A stretch of DNA of 64,000 nucleotides from Euborellia annulipes (GCA_023213315.1 JAKCPI010026179.1:1-64000); one strand, 5' to 3'; counted from the stretch's first letter, positions 12,208 to 25,298 are shown. Made by a program: numbers and translations. The notes: a model not told the origin generated them from the letters alone.

Positions 12208-13700
12208 CTCTTACCAATTTAGAAAAATATTTATCTAACATTTAAAATTTGTTCTAAATTCCTTTTATAGCAACATGCACTCAAATGCAATACTTATCTT
12301 ATAATTACCTGAAGGTTCTTCCTCTTTTTAATGTCAAAGCTCTCACTCTCTCTCTCTCTCTCTCTCATTCGACATTACAAAATCATTTCTCTATCACCTT
12401 TACCTAATTATTATTTACGCCTTAGGATTTATTTTTTTGATTGATACTTTTAAAATTTACAAATTATTAATATTTTTCTATTATAAATTGAATTCTACAT
12501 CAATTAAAATGAAAAGTGTTATTTTTTTTTTTTTAAGTAATAAATAAAAAAAATGGAGGTGTGGTCCTAGACGTCCTTCGTTCAGTTCCTATTCGTAAAA
12601 TCTAGAAAAAAAGGCGTTTATTATTATTTTTTTTAATTAATTCAAATGTATAGGAAATATATGTATCCCATATCGAAATTCTTTGATTTTTTTTTATGTT
12701 CTTATGTAAATTTTCTTGTCGAATGCGGTTCAAGGATTTTAATGGAATTCGGTGAAATAACTTTTAGACTTATCTTTAAAGCCTTTTGGGGATTTAGGTA
12801 CCAATGCCGACCGCAAAAAATTTCGAAAGATAACCTTTTGATATCTGTAACCATTAAACAATTATATAGGTCTATATACGAAATATATTAAATAAATTTT
12901 CATAGAAGTGCCTCGGTACTGAGGTACCATCGAGGTGTTAATACCTCTAACCTTTCGGCTAGAGGCAGGAATATTATTAAAAAAATAATCCCGCTTCCCC
13001 CGCACTCTTCTATCAGATAATATTATACAAAATTTGGTATTTCGGACCCAAGTTTGTTAAAAATTTTAAGTCGAAATTTTATTCTATAGATAAGAACCAA
13101 AAACAAAAATTTCATCATCTTTTTCTTTTGACCTTTCATGACAATAAAAGAAAAAAAAAATTTGAATTTTTTAGAAAATTGTAGATAAATTTTATTAGAC
13201 TTTAATCAAATGAATAAATTTGTCTTAGTATTTTTAAATTTATTATAATATCAACAACATTATTGAATATACATATATACTCGTATATAAAACTAAATAA
13301 ACATACATTAGAATATTTTGGCAAGTCCTCAAGGATAGAAAAGAATTTAAATTTGTTAAATTAAATTGCTCACCTTTCTCAAAGAAGAATTTGTCTATGA
13401 ATACAGGAAACGTAGTATAATCAAATAATTTACTAAGTTAATTTACTTAAAAAAAGTAACAAATAAAAATTCAATTAGAGTACAATATTCAGAATTAATC
13501 ATAAATGGCTGGAAAATATTAAATTTCTCTGTTAAATTGCTCACCTCTGTTAAATCTATAACGTACAGACTGTTAAATTCATAAGGTACAGTCGGATCTA
13601 CAAGTACCTGAAGTGCTCGAGAGTGAACCCTTGACCTTAGGCAACCAAAATACTTAGCGATCCCATCAGAGGACCACCAAGCCAAATTAAATAACTTTGC

Positions 13701-14049
13701 GTATTATCCATTTATTTGTAAATATTTCGATTCCAGTGAGATGGAATATCCTCAGTACAAGCAACAGATGTTTTGCAAATCGTCACAAACTCCCATTCAA
13801 TGACAAAGCAGATAAGCATTCTATAAATGAAAATTTTATTAAAATATATAAAATTTAATCAAAATTTATAAAATTTAATCAAAATTTATAAAATTTAATT
13901 AAAATTTATAAAATTTGCATTCATGGCATTATTATCGGCTTTGTCATGTTGAATGGAAGTTTGTGACAAATTCCAAAACATCTGTTGCTTGCAGTGAGGA
14001 TGATTCTATCTCACTGGGATCGAAATATTTACAAATAAACGGATAATAC
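13701..14049. mobile_element. Foldback with a 20-bp tandem repeat in the loop
   Basis: Inverted arms of about 115 bp (13701-13815 and 13930-14049) surround a loop of four AAAATTTATAAAATTTAATC-like units (about 13840-13915). Confidence 0.7.
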
Positions 14050-14290
14050 TCAAAATTATATAATTTTTGGCCACCGATCCTTAGAAAAAATTGAACTTCA
14101 TTACGACCATCTACAATCAATTCAATATATAATATACTAGTCGTAAAGTCCCCCAAACACGGACGACTAGCCAGGAGGCCAGAGGGTTGCCACTTTGGCG
14201 TGCAAGTTTGTTGCCATTTTAGGATATTTCTTGTTGCAATGCAAAATTAAAAAAAAAAATATTTTTAAATATATGATTTATTAAATAGTA

Positions 14291-14499
14291 CAGTGAGGGA
14301 CAATATTAAGTCCCACCCATGCGTTTTCTACTTGTGATCATTTCATTGTTTTTAAATAAATATTATATATTTTTAATGGAATCTTTCATGGTTCAAACCT
14401 ATAAAATTTTCAATAAAGATTTTCATTTTCTTTTATAAAAACAATGAAATAATCACAAGTAGAAAACGCACGGGTGGGACTTAATATTGTCTCTCACTG
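14291..14499. mobile_element. Mariner-like MITE
   Basis: Long inverted ends (about 65 bp) starting CAGTGAGGGACAATATTAAG, flanked by TA on both sides (14289-14290, 14500-14501). Nearly palindromic overall. Confidence 0.8.
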
Positions 14500-14867
14500 T
14501 ACATTTCTTATTTCTTGAATATAATAACCAACTCTTAGAGCGATAGATTGCTGGATATATTTAGGTTAGTTGAAAATTGCAATAAGTGCTTTTCAATTGG
14601 TTGCGTAGCTCCTCCCACAGCCCTAGTCGTATACCTGGAAAGCTGGCTCTCAGAGCTAATAACTGCCTATCTAATTTCCAAGCCAACTTGTAGATTTTGT
14701 GTTCCCATATTGAAGAAATTTGATTATAATCAATTTTCCAAAATATTTAAGAGATTCAAATTATTACTAGTTTACTTCCAGATCCATGTACTATATGGGT
14801 ACATAATTTCAAATAGTTTCTTTGAAAATTGTGGATTTCTATAGAACATAACCATAGTTACATATTG

Positions 14868-15025
14868 ACCCGAGGCTCAGAGAAAAAACACTAGCTTTTC
14901 GCACTGGGGTCCCGGGCTCGCTTCCCGTCCCAAGCGAGAAAAATTTATTTCATTTGATTTGAATATAAATTATTTGAAATAAATAGGGATGGGGTCTAAA
15001 TGGCCTTAAATGCCGAAAAAGGCCT
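14868..15025 (+). mobile_element. tRNA-derived SINE variant
   Basis: A B-box-like GGGCTCGCTTCCCG follows a degraded head. The tail GGGGTCTAAATGGCC then ATGCCGAAAAAGGCC matches the other SINE tails. Confidence 0.5.
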
Positions 15026-16351
15026 TTAAAAAAATTTTTACTTCTAATAGCACTTCTAAAAATATTCTATTGTAGGGAGAGGGGAGTGAAGCTACAAATA
15101 TGATTCCCCCCCCCAACTGAAAAAAAACTTAGATACTCCCTTGTCTTAAATATAATAATCGTATCTCACAAAGATATAAATAAATTTTAAAGTAGATAGT
15201 ATACAAAAAACATCTTTAAATTTTATTCCACTGAAACTACAAAATTTAAAGTAAAAAAAAAAAAATATAAATTCAATTTTACAGTTAAAGTAGAATCACG
15301 AGATTTTTTTTTTGAATTTTTATTCAAACTTTAAATATTAAATACCGTATTTATTTTGGTGCTATTATAGAGTGAAGCCGGCTGCCTGTATTCAGGAGAT
15401 ATCAAAATATTATTGAGGGAAAACGGAAACACAATGGATTTATCGTTTTTTTTTTCCCCTTTCAATCGATATTTAATATTAAAGGTAATTCTTAGTGTGA
15501 TCTGTTTTTTTTTTCATCGAATAAAAAAAAAAGATCAAAGATTAAAAACACCAGAGCCATTAAAAAAAAAAAGATAATGTAATTCGAAATATTCATTGTT
15601 TTTACCTTGGGCTATTGGCGGCCGCGTGTAACGGGAGATGTCTGTCTGTCTGTCTGTTTGTCTATCAATGTATTAACTGTCTATGTGTGTGCGTATATAC
15701 TTGGCAGCCTTGTAGTTCCGGTCGGCGTAAACCAGTATATTATAGTGCTATTAACTTATACCTACTATAATATGTCGACGTAATCGCTACGATGTTGGCA
15801 CTCGGCCTTTTTTTTACTTTCTTCGTAAAAGTCAGGATTAAGGCGTAGTAAAAAATTCCTGAAAGAAAATTCCAAGGTGAAATTAATCCGCGTTGCATAG
15901 TGGGGAGGGAAAATAATTGGATCTATCTCTTTTTCTCCAATTGAAATGGCTTATTTCTCTAATTACATCAGGGTGAAAAATAATCACGTCAATAATTGTT
16001 CATTTTTTTTTTAAGAAGATCATTAATTATAATCCTTTTTTACTTTCTCTTTGATAGATGTATAAAATATATAGGCCTACGTACTAGTAAGTAAAGAAAT
16101 TGGTACGAACCCAAAAAATTCGATTGTGAGAAAAACAGTTAGTTGTGCTTCTAAGAATGCCCGCCCCCTCCCTCTCACCCCCGTGTCCGAGAGGTTAGAG
16201 ATAATGACAAATGTCAATATTGATGATCTAAAAGGGAAGTGGGTTCGGACGCCAGGAAATAATTTTGTTACCAAATGATATAAATAAATCTGCCTGGACT
16301 CCCTTAATTAATATAAAATACCTAAGATCGTGTATAGTTAACAATATTGCC

Positions 16352-16395
16352 CTGCTGAAGGTCTTGATTGGCGACCGAAACGTCTGCGAATAAGA
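16352..16395 (+). ncRNA. Degenerate hammerhead-like core
   Basis: CTGAAGG, a putative stem II containing GGTC and GACC, then GAAACGTC. The last base of the CTGANGA box is changed to G. It belongs to the same family as the core near 18940, sharing the loop TGATTGGCGAC. Confidence 0.35.
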
Positions 16396-16454
16396 ATTAA
16401 ATAAAAGTTTGGATATAGGAGACTTGGCAGCCATACGATCTTTATTAGTATAAA

Positions 16455-16545
16455 GTTTATATGGCCTAAGGAGGCGATTAGCCGAGGGGATTAAACTATC
16501 CTGAGTGAAAAACAACTCGAGTTCAAATCCACCCCATTGCAAAAT
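16455..16545 (+). mobile_element. tRNA-like sequence, SINE head
   Basis: ATTAGCCGAGGGGATTAA (A-box-like) and CGAGTTCAAATCCACC (B-box). The stems are imperfect, so it is taken as a SINE head and not a functional tRNA gene. Confidence 0.4.
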
Positions 16546-16934
16546 ATTATCTAACTCTGTGTGAGATACCTCCTCCTGAGGAAGGAAACGGGAACCCCAC
16601 TTTACCTTCATGAAAATTCACTTTCACAGTAACCACAACATGTCAGGTCTGACACTAATGACTAAAGTGATAATATGCCGAAAAGTCTATTAAGAAAAAA
16701 AATTTTTTCTTTAAATAACTTTTACCCTTATTTATTTCAGTCAATTCATTTTAATGGGTTTTTATCGCTTGAGACGAGAAGCGAGGCATTAAATATTTGC
16801 ACAGGAGGCGGGACTTTTACCTCCGCGCTACGGCTCAGGAGTTCAAGAATTTTAATAAAATGTTATGATGTGGTCAGATATCTAGTTTCTCTCAAAATGA
16901 GAGTCCTATTTAGGAATCAGGATGGTATAATTAA

Positions 16935-17525
16935 TAGCTCAGTGCATCAGTAAAGTACTAGTACTCTTTGGCCGATTTTGATTAAAAGATTATTTTCAGG
17001 CCCTAGGGGAGTGCCTAATTTAAATATTAAAAAAATTTCAACTTCGTAGCTCAATTCCTTCATGCTTAAAATTGAACACAGACAGGCCATCACACACACA
17101 GACAGACCATGTCACGAAAATCACTTTTTTGGATTCAAGGGACCTCAAAACGAGTATATCCAAGGGCGTCCGCAGGATTTTTTGCAGGGGGGCATGTCAC
17201 TTCCAAATAAGTTAAAAAAAAAAAACGTACTTTGATATTAATAATATTTACAATTAATATTATACATCTCTTAGCATTTAAAGCTTTCTCACCGCGATAA
17301 GGTGGATGTATACTGAGAAAGGTTTTTTTGTATTTTTTTTTTTTTTTGTTTTATACTTTTTTTGTATCATTTTAATTTTCCAGGGGGGGGGGGCAAGTGC
17401 CTGGTTGCCCCCCCCCCTGCGGACGCCCATGAGTATATCCATCAAAATCTCAACATCGAATTTTTGACATGAATCCAATACTTTCTCTCTCTATCTATTA
17501 ACATATATAGAGGTAAGAGAAAATA
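16935..17525 (-). repeat. 0.7-kb repeat family, copy C (split by a hAT element)
   Basis: A minus-strand copy ending in the GGTAAGAGAAAATAAA palindrome half near 17511-17526, interrupted by the hAT element at 17161-17431. Confidence 0.7.
17161..17431. mobile_element. hAT-type MITE, GGGCGTCCGCAGG family
   Basis: Ends CAAGGGCGTCCGCAGG and CCTGCGGACGCCCATG. Perfect duplication AGTATATC (17153-17160, 17432-17439). Inserted in copy C of the 0.7-kb family. Confidence 0.88.
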
Positions 17526-18684
17526 AAAAAATATCGTAGCGAATGTTATGTGATTTGTTTATTCACAGCACGTTTAATTAAAAAAGCTCGCGTATAATAT
17601 TATTATTTAAAATATATATTATTTTTCTAGTATGATTATAATACAAATACAAATTTTATCTATATTATTAATACATTGTCATTGTACATTTATGTATTGA
17701 AAAATAAGATAAAATAAATATTATTATTATTATTATTATTATTATCTATATTATTAAAAAAAAAAATCTCATTTTGATTGTTGATTATTTAATTTCATTT
17801 TATTTGCGAGAGAGCGAAAGAAATGAAAGAGGAGAAGACAAAGAGGGGAAGTCTCCCAAAATAATCAAACTCCCCACCCCTTTCTGATTGTTGACCCATC
17901 CCTCCCCTACCCTCCCTCTCGCCAGTCTAGCTTCTCTCCCGCTTCGTGCCGCCAATTGTAATGCAGACGCCCAGCAAGAGACAACGCAAACTCCTCTCTC
18001 TCTCTCTTTCTCTCCTATTTCCCACTCCAAAAGTACTTATTTTGTAAGTACCCCTTTTATTTTTCCTATTTATCAATGTGTTTAAATAATATCAATCGAA
18101 ATAATTTGTTAATTAATAACAAATACGAATGTTCAATCATTTACTCTCTCTTTGATCATTTGTTTCATCTCTTTGATTATGTAGCTATTTGAATTCTTTT
18201 TTTAAGCAAATATTTAACGTATCTATATGTTTTTAGTTGTATGTAAGAGTCGTGTGCCACACTAGGGCGGGTCGGGAAATTTTCAAAATTCTCTTCTTTT
18301 TTTTATTTATTTGATGATGATAAAGCAATAAATTAAATTATAAAACATGCCAGCTCCCCTTTAATGGCTCTTAATTCTTATTATTCCATCTTCACAATAA
18401 ATATTTTTAGACACTTGACTGAGTATATTTAGACATTTACTGTCTTTAAATTCTTTCAAACTAATTTTAAGGATCACGGCGAGAAACGAACTATTAAAGC
18501 CTAAATCAGAATTTTTACTTTCTCTTACTAAATATATATAGAGAGAAAGTATTTTTATACATATAGACCTATATTTTTTATATATTTTAAAAGAAACTTT
18601 AGTGGTCTTGGAAAACATTTTAGATATTTTATAGAAAATTGTGATTTTTTTTTTTTTTGTTTCTCAATTTGTTTTCTTTTTTAC

Positions 18685-18790
18685 AGTTGTTTTGTGTTCA
18701 TCTTCCGGTTGTATTCGGCATTCTCCATCAGAATCTTCAAAATAACACCTTCTCTGCTCTCCGAAAGGGATCTCTATAAAAGAAACAAAC
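18685..18790. other. Possible orphan exon, strand uncertain
   Basis: On the minus strand an acceptor-like TTTCTTTTATAG precedes an open stretch (18773-18685) whose reading includes Cys-Tyr-Phe-Glu-Asp-Ser-Asp-Gly-Glu-Cys, followed by a weak donor GTAAAA. On the plus strand a long pyrimidine tract ending TTTTTTACAG precedes the same block, and a strong donor GTGAGT follows it near 18791. No linked exon was found on either strand, so it cannot be assigned to a gene. Confidence 0.2.
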
Positions 18791-18937
18791 TGTGAGTTTA
18801 ATTGCTACTAATAAAATAATTTCTTAATAAGAGTAGACTCAGAGATATTAAATATAAAAAAAAAAAAAAAAAAAAAATACTCCGCTCTTCGGGTATTTCT
18901 CATATTGTTTTTTGTCTCTTGTATTTAATAATTAACT

Positions 18938-18975
18938 ATACTGAAGAAAGTCGTGATTGGCGACCGAAACGCTCG
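18938..18975 (+). ncRNA. Solo hammerhead-like core
   Basis: CTGAAGA is followed by a stem II GTCG/CGAC, then CGAAACGCTC. The conserved boxes are intact, but the expected cleavage triplet is altered by an inserted C. No inverted partner is nearby. Confidence 0.4.
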
Positions 18976-19177
18976 AATTAATAAATAAAAATTGCTGAGT
19001 CTCCTTTTCTTAAAAGTCTCTACACAACTACTAAACAAATTTTTTCTATTACGTCGAATTTTTTAACATTTAAGAAATTCAGACCCTAAATACAGTATAT
19101 TCTCTAATTAAATTGTATCACATAACCACATGTGATGTTTACTTATTATTCTACTATGTTGAGGAGTTAAAGTCATA

Positions 19178-19560
19178 GTTCTATAAAAAGACTTCTTTTC
19201 TGTCCGAATTATTTTAATTTCCCTTGTCAATGTTTCGGGCATTAAACGTCACCCATCTTCAAGACAAAGGTGTTAAAAAACTCAGCATTTCCTCCTTCAG
19301 TCGTTAGCTAAGTAAAAATATTAGTATATTTTGGAAAATATAATCTGCGTGCAATATGCTGAGCCACCATTAGAGTTAATGGCATTAATTACATGCAGAT
19401 GAATTCCAAAATATACTAATATTTTTACTTATCTAACATCAGTAGATGGCAGTACTAAGGATTTTTTAATACCTTTGTCCTAAAGATGGGTGACGTTTAG
19501 TCCCCGAAACGTTGACAAGGGAAATTAAAATAATTTGAGTCAAAAAGAAGTATTTTTTTA
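19178..19560. repeat. Foldback of two hammerhead-like repeats
   Basis: Arms of roughly 180-200 bp are inverted around about 19380. Plus-strand core: TTGTC, CTAAAGA (19480-19486), a stem II GGG...CCC, GAAA (19506-19509), CGTT, GACAA; stem I pairs over 5 bp. The minus-strand core lies at 19268-19224. Both have a substitution in the CTGANGA box, so activity is doubtful although the architecture is retained. Confidence 0.55.
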
Positions 19561-19884
19561 TTTCATCATCTATCTGAAATACGGCCTTCTCCCACATTCT
19601 CTTTCATCATAATAGTTCTTTATTTTTTTATTTTTGAAAATAATCAATAGGCCTACACTGTATTAATATTCTGCGAATATTAGCCTGACTTTTTGGTCTC
19701 CTAAAACTTTTTCCCCATCGTATAATGACTAAATTTTCTTGTCAATCATATAAAAGTTTATTGGGGCGAAATAAATAATCATTACAACTTTTTATTATCT
19801 ATAAAAAAAAAAGATAATCTAGAATCACTGTATAATATTGAATTTTTAGTAAAACATTTCTTTCCTAGACGTATTATTGACAGG

Positions 19885-20268
19885 CATAGGCGCCGGAACT
19901 GGGGGGGGGGGGGCAAGGGTACATTGCCCCCCCCTGGCATCCTACAGGGGGGCAGAGGGGGGGCAAAATTTCTTCTTTTATTTCATTTATTATTAAAAAT
20001 GATATATTTTTACTTTTGAAAAATAAAATCTTCTAAATTAAAAGAGTAAGAAATCCATTTTTTCCAAATTTTTTCCAAAAATTTTTGAAAAATCACTACC
20101 AAATTTTTTAAAATTTTAATTTTATTAAAATTGTGATTTTATTTAAAATTTTTAAAGTTTTATAGTAGATTTGTTTTTGTTTTATACTATTTGAACATAT
20201 TAAATTATTTTAATTTTCTAAAAAAAATTTTTTTGCCCCCCTGATTCAAATTCGTTCCGGCGCCCCTG
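19885..20268. mobile_element. hAT-type MITE, GGCGCCGGAAC family
   Basis: Terminal repeats CATAGGCGCCGGAAC and GTTCCGGCGCCCCTG. Perfect duplication TTGACAGG (19877-19884, 20269-20276). Confidence 0.9.
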
Positions 20269-20558
20269 TTGACAGGCATGGCGTAACTATGATTTGGCCA
20301 GGTAAAGGAGTGCCAGGGTAGGGCTTACTTGGCCTATGAGTTTAGAATAGTGGTATTTCATTAAATAGTTGTGGGCTAAATCTAAAAAAATAAATATTCA
20401 ATTAATATAAAATCTTCAAACTCAACCAACCTAATTTTTTTTTTTTTTTAAATTTAATAAATATCAGATATTTCAAAATTTTTTTTTTATATTAAAAATC
20501 AATTTCAAATTAAATTATGATAATCCGATGATAATGTTGGCTAATAAAGCCATTAGGC

Positions 20559-20765
20559 ATGCCAAAACATGGTCAGTCACTTGATACCAATCCGAAGACA
20601 AATTATTTATATATGGATTATTCCGAATCCGGAATCCAATCGGACAGGTTCCTGTTTGCCACGACCGACTCTGCTATTAATTTTAATCATCTAATAATTC
20701 AAATGATATTTGATCGAGATCACTTTTCTTTAAACATTAAAGGAAAGAGACAGGAGGGGACTTAA
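20559..20765 (+). CDS. Isolated 68-aa ORF of unknown nature, doubtful
   Basis: This ORF begins with ATG and has a mixed, protein-like composition, but no domain I can name and no neighbouring exon. It lies between a hAT element ending at 20268 and a foldback element starting at 20948, in sequence not otherwise seen in the window. It may be chance or a worn transposon fragment. Confidence 0.1.
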   Translation: MPKHGQSLDTNPKTNYLYMDYSESGIQSDRFLFATTDSAINFNHLIIQMIFDRDHFSLNIKGKRQEGT

Positions 20766-20947
20766 AGTATACCCACGTGCCCAATTGAGTAATTATCTTG
20801 TTTAAAATTACATTTAATGATTAAATTAAAATAAAATCAAATAAGATACTGGTAATTGATTTTCTGAATCAAAATATACTATACTTTTTTTAGCGCTTTC
20901 TTTATACATTTCTCCATTCACTTTAACCAACCATATTTTTCATTAAA

Positions 20948-21202
20948 TGGACCATTTATTTTGAAAGTGGTGTGTGTAAGTCAATTTTTTTATTGTTTCG
21001 CGAAAATGAAAGGTTAACATATCTGTTTAATAAAGTATCTATTTACCGACCAATTTTCAATTGTACAAAACATGGGAATTTTTTAAGAAATTTACCACTA
21101 GCTAGTTATACATAGAAAATTTACATTAATTTAAGCTTAAATTATGTGATATCTCATTTTTTTTAAAAATGGACTTACACTACTTTCAAAATAAACGGTC
21201 CG
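20948..21202. mobile_element. Short foldback element, TGGACCGTTTATTTTG family
   Basis: A 255-bp relative of the 22216-23232 element, sharing both ends and much of the flanking subterminal sequence. Probably an internal-deletion derivative. Confidence 0.7.
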
Positions 21203-22215
21203 TATATGAATAGATTCAATTTTTCCGGTACGAAATTTTACACATTATTTCACCTATTTGCAAAAGTTCGATATCGATTTTTGATAGAAATACACGTTTA
21301 TAGGCATCCTGATTCCAAAAATCTGGTGTTGTGTTCTATGTTTATCACACCACACTTTTTGTTTCGAGCACTACATTTTTTTTTTTTTAAGTCTTCGGCA
21401 TCTTTGATCACACTCATTATTCATTATTCATTTTTTTTAACACTCACACTTTTTCTCATTCACACTCACACTCTCACGCACATTCACACAGTCTTTTCGG
21501 CAAGACTTTGACGATAACCGTTATTATTTATAATATCTATTGTGGGTCCAGGCATTTCTATTTAAGCCATTGGGTCCGTGAAGTTCGGTATAGAAGGTAG
21601 GCGCGCTATATTATTCATTTACTGTTAGAGTCTAGGCATATTTATTTCTATCATTAGGTATGGGCAGTACATTTTTTTTAAAATTTATTTAAGGTCTTTT
21701 TCGGCATCGGAGTTCATTTAGGCCCCGTCACTATTTATTTCAATTGATTGGTGAGCAGTACATTATAATCCGAAACTCCTCTACCACACTGATTTTTTGG
21801 CAAGGGTGTAGGAAGAAAAAAACAAAACAAAATTTTTTTTCCAAATAGAGTTTTATTCCTAATATTTCGAAGAGACAAAGGCTCTTCTCCTTTAGAGGAA
21901 ACTCTTTTTTACATATAGAAAGAAATAGTTGTTTTGCTAACAAAATATAAAAAAATATTTTACTATGTTTTTAAATTTTACATCTTGAATGAAAATGTAC
22001 CGTATTGAGGCTATTTAGAGGTTTAATGTTTGTTTGTCTTTAAAATTTTATTGTACCGCTGTCAACCAGGAGTGGTCCTCAAGCTGATTTCCAGTTACCA
22101 CCTTATGTTTGTTTAATATTTTTTTATTATATCCAGGGAATAACTATGGTGGATAATTATGTCGTAAATATCTAAGTACAGTATATTATTATAACAATTA
22201 AAGTTAGCTGTTAAA

Positions 22216-23232
22216 TGGACCGTTTATTTTGAAAGTGGTGTAAGTCCAATTTTAAAAAAAATCTGAGATATCACATAATTCATATTTAATTTAATGTAAA
22301 TTTTCTATGTATAACTAGCTAGTGGCAAATTCCTTAAAAAATTCCCGTTTTGTACAATTGAAAGTTGGACGGTAAAAGAAGTTCCATAATCGTTGATTAT
22401 GAAAGTGGTGTAAGTCCAATTTGAGGTAGGTAGCTTAGCAGATGGTTGTCTGTTATTGTGCATTATTGTTTATAAACTCGTTAAGAATTACTAACAGAGG
22501 GGTCATTTGTAAGGAAGAAGGGTATTTGCCCCCCCCCCTCTCCTCCCTAGGTATTATTCTGCGTAAATAAAATATATCTACGAAACTGTATAAAATTAAA
22601 AAATTAATTTAATTAAATACCTTTTGGCCAAATTTGAGATACCTATTTGTAAGAAAATTGAAGTGAGAAATTGAAAAAAAAAGGTTGCCCCCCCCCTCTA
22701 AGAAAAAGTTGAAATGACGCCACTGGTTTCGAGATTAGGTTACTTATTAATATAAAGATATCAAGCAGTTATTTCCTTCGGTACATCATAAATATTTCAA
22801 CACTCTGCCATCCATATACAGAGGATAAGTAAATACTACGAATATCTTGTAATTTTAACAATGTAATTAACGTCTAAAATTAAAAATACTACTTCTATTT
22901 TATATCGTGTCATTATTTGTAAAGAATATTGAATTAATATGAAGTATATTTTGAGTAATATTTGATTTTTCAAAATTGAAATTCAACGATCTTTACAATT
23001 GGTTAATTTTGAAATTGGTGTAAGTCCATTGGCAGCTTGTAATTATATAATAGTTTAGTCAAATTCGCCTAAAACAAATTTATATAACTAAATTAGACAC
23101 TGATAAAGAAGTAGAAACATTCACCGACTTCATATCATTTGCCTAGATTTTTAAATTAACAGATATGCAAACCTTTCATTTTCTCGAAACAATAGAAAAT
23201 GGACTTACACCACTTTCAAAATAAACGGTCCA
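22216..23232. mobile_element. 1.0-kb foldback element, TGGACCGTTTATTTTG family
   Basis: Inverted ends of about 35 bp containing GAAAGTGGTGTAAGTCCA, repeated as subterminal motifs near 22400 and 23012. Multiple subterminal repeats suggest transposase-binding sites. A truncated hAT-like fragment lies inside (about 22500-22730). Confidence 0.7.
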
Positions 23233-24156
23233 AATGATGTTGAAGGCAAGATATTCCAATATTGTGTCATTAATTTAGTTCTAATGCACTGACGGAAACT
23301 AAATACTGTTTATGTTGGCCCAAAAAATCGGGTGTGAAAGAATAGAACCTATGCTGTGCGATATATCATGCCAGAATTTTATAAATTCGTAATTAAATTA
23401 AACTTTTTTATAATTACAAAATTTCACTACTATTGATTAAAAACAATAACATTGATTTAATCTCTGTTCGTAATTATAATAAGCTTAATCAATAAAAATA
23501 TTTAAATGAAATTAGCTAAATTTGGACAGATAAGATATCAATTTGACTTCCTCAATTCTTCCAATCAATATACCTACATCCTGTTTATAAATTAAGATTT
23601 TTTTGAACTCCCAAAATTATTATTTTTTTTTCTCTTGTCATTTTTTATCGCAAAGGATGTTTTGCTTCTTGATTCGTCTTTTGGCACGTGTCACTTTTTT
23701 TTTCTCTCCCTTGTTCTGGATTTTAAATACATTCCAGTTGAATGGTTTAATTTTATCCTCGAATAGATAAGTGAAAAAAAAAAACGATATAGGCCAATGG
23801 TAACTTCGATTATTACTAACTCCGATAATAAATACTCGGAACCGGGCCCGATTATATTGAAATACTTTTAAAAATTCTCATAAAATGATTTTTATTTTTT
23901 TTTATTTCTGCAGTCCCACCTATTAAAATTTTCTAAATCTTTGTTATAGTGAATAAGTCCTTAAAAACTTGTCTTTCTACCAAGAAATTGATTAATATTT
24001 TTTATTAAACACTTCTTTCTTTAACTGTGAGGGTTATGATTTCTAGAAACTTTTCAACTTTTTACAACTCTTTGATTATTAAAATATATAGGAATTGGAC
24101 TGTGCATTTGTCCAAATTTTATTAGAGTGAGGTGGATAGCTGAGTAGATCTTGTAG

Positions 24157-24475
24157 TAAAAATAAAGAGAAGAGCGATTGCAGCTATTTATTTCGTTTAT
24201 TAGTCATTCAAGCCGACGTTTCGGTCAGATATAAGACCATCCTCAGGGCTGAATCGTGTCAACAGAATTTCTCAAAAAGTCGAATGGCGTAGTATTTCTC
24301 GCCATTTAATAAGGACCCAAAGGCTATGCGAGTCAAAGTTATATTATCAAGGTCAATCTAACCTGGACACGCCTCAGTAATGAGGATGGTCGTATATCTG
24401 ACTGAAACATCGGCTTAAAGTGACTAATAAAGAAATAAACATAGCTGCAATTACTCTTTTCTTTATTTTTTACTA
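24157..24475. repeat. Inverted pair of hammerhead-bearing repeats
   Basis: Arms 24157-24255 and 24385-24475 are inverted copies with a unique loop between them. The left arm, read on the minus strand (24250-24211), has AGCC, CTGAGGA, stem II GGTC/GACC, GAAA, CGTC, GGCT: a complete core with a perfect 4-bp stem I. The right arm has ATGAGGA and GAAACATC, so it is degenerate. Confidence 0.65.
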
Positions 24476-24873
24476 CAAAATTTATTAATTTATCTAAGCC
24501 TGGTTGCTTCACTTCTAGTCAACTAACTATCGATCGAATAAGCTGGTTGAGTTTGACTTTCGAGTATATTCACATCTAATCAAATGATTAGCAAAGGCCC
24601 AAAGTTCTGTGTAAGACTTATCAAATAGGTGATATTAGAAACACAAGTCTAACACAAGCATCAGCCAGTGACGATATATCAAAACCAAAGTGAAGTTTGG
24701 AACCATTGCCAAATTGGAATGCAACCCCTTTATTAAACCTTATTTTTTTTTGAAAATTTTTAAATTTTGTTAAAAAATTAATTATTTTTAATTATAATCC
24801 AAAGAATTCACCGTTGGCAATAGTTGAAACATTCTTAAATTTAATTAAATTATCATCTAATTATACATAAATG

Positions 24874-25034
24874 ACACAAGGTTAAGTTTCAAAAGAATTT
24901 TATTTTGGCTTAAGCGAATTTCTTCGTTAATATTTAATCTTAAGAGATGACGTTAATACTTAAGAGAATATGAATTATTAACATCGAAATGCGCATCAAC
25001 TAAAAGAAAATTCTTTTGAAACTTAACCTTGTGT
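24874..25034. mobile_element. 161-bp foldback element nested in the 24.5-25.5 kb element
   Basis: Terminal inverted repeats ACACAAGGTTAAGTTTC and GAAACTTAACCTTGTGT. Confidence 0.65.
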
Positions 25035-25054
25035 TGTTTATTTATCTATAATTA

Positions 25055-25298
25055 CATGGGCGTAGCCAGACATCTTGTTGGGGGGGGCAACCCCTCGTTA
25101 GGGCGAGAGGGGGGTTTGCAATTAATATATACATAGATTATTAATTATTTATTTAAATAAAAAAAAATTAATGTAGTGGATTGGGGCGTTAAAAAAAAAT
25201 TCCCAATGGGAAAAATATATATTTGTTTTTTTTTTTAATTTTTAGGACAAGCCAGGGGGGGCAATGGCCCCTCCCTGCCTCCCCTGGCTACGCCCATG
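25055..25298. mobile_element. hAT-type MITE, GGGCGTAGCCAG family
   Basis: Perfect duplication TATAATTA (25047-25054, 25299-25306). Ends CATGGGCGTAGCCAG and CTGGCTACGCCCATG. A truncated relative is at about 62709-62880. Confidence 0.9.

Noticed and set aside
16228..16611. 127-aa minus-strand frame
   Set aside because: Runs through a tRNA-like SINE head and a hammerhead-like repeat; composition matches repeats, not protein.
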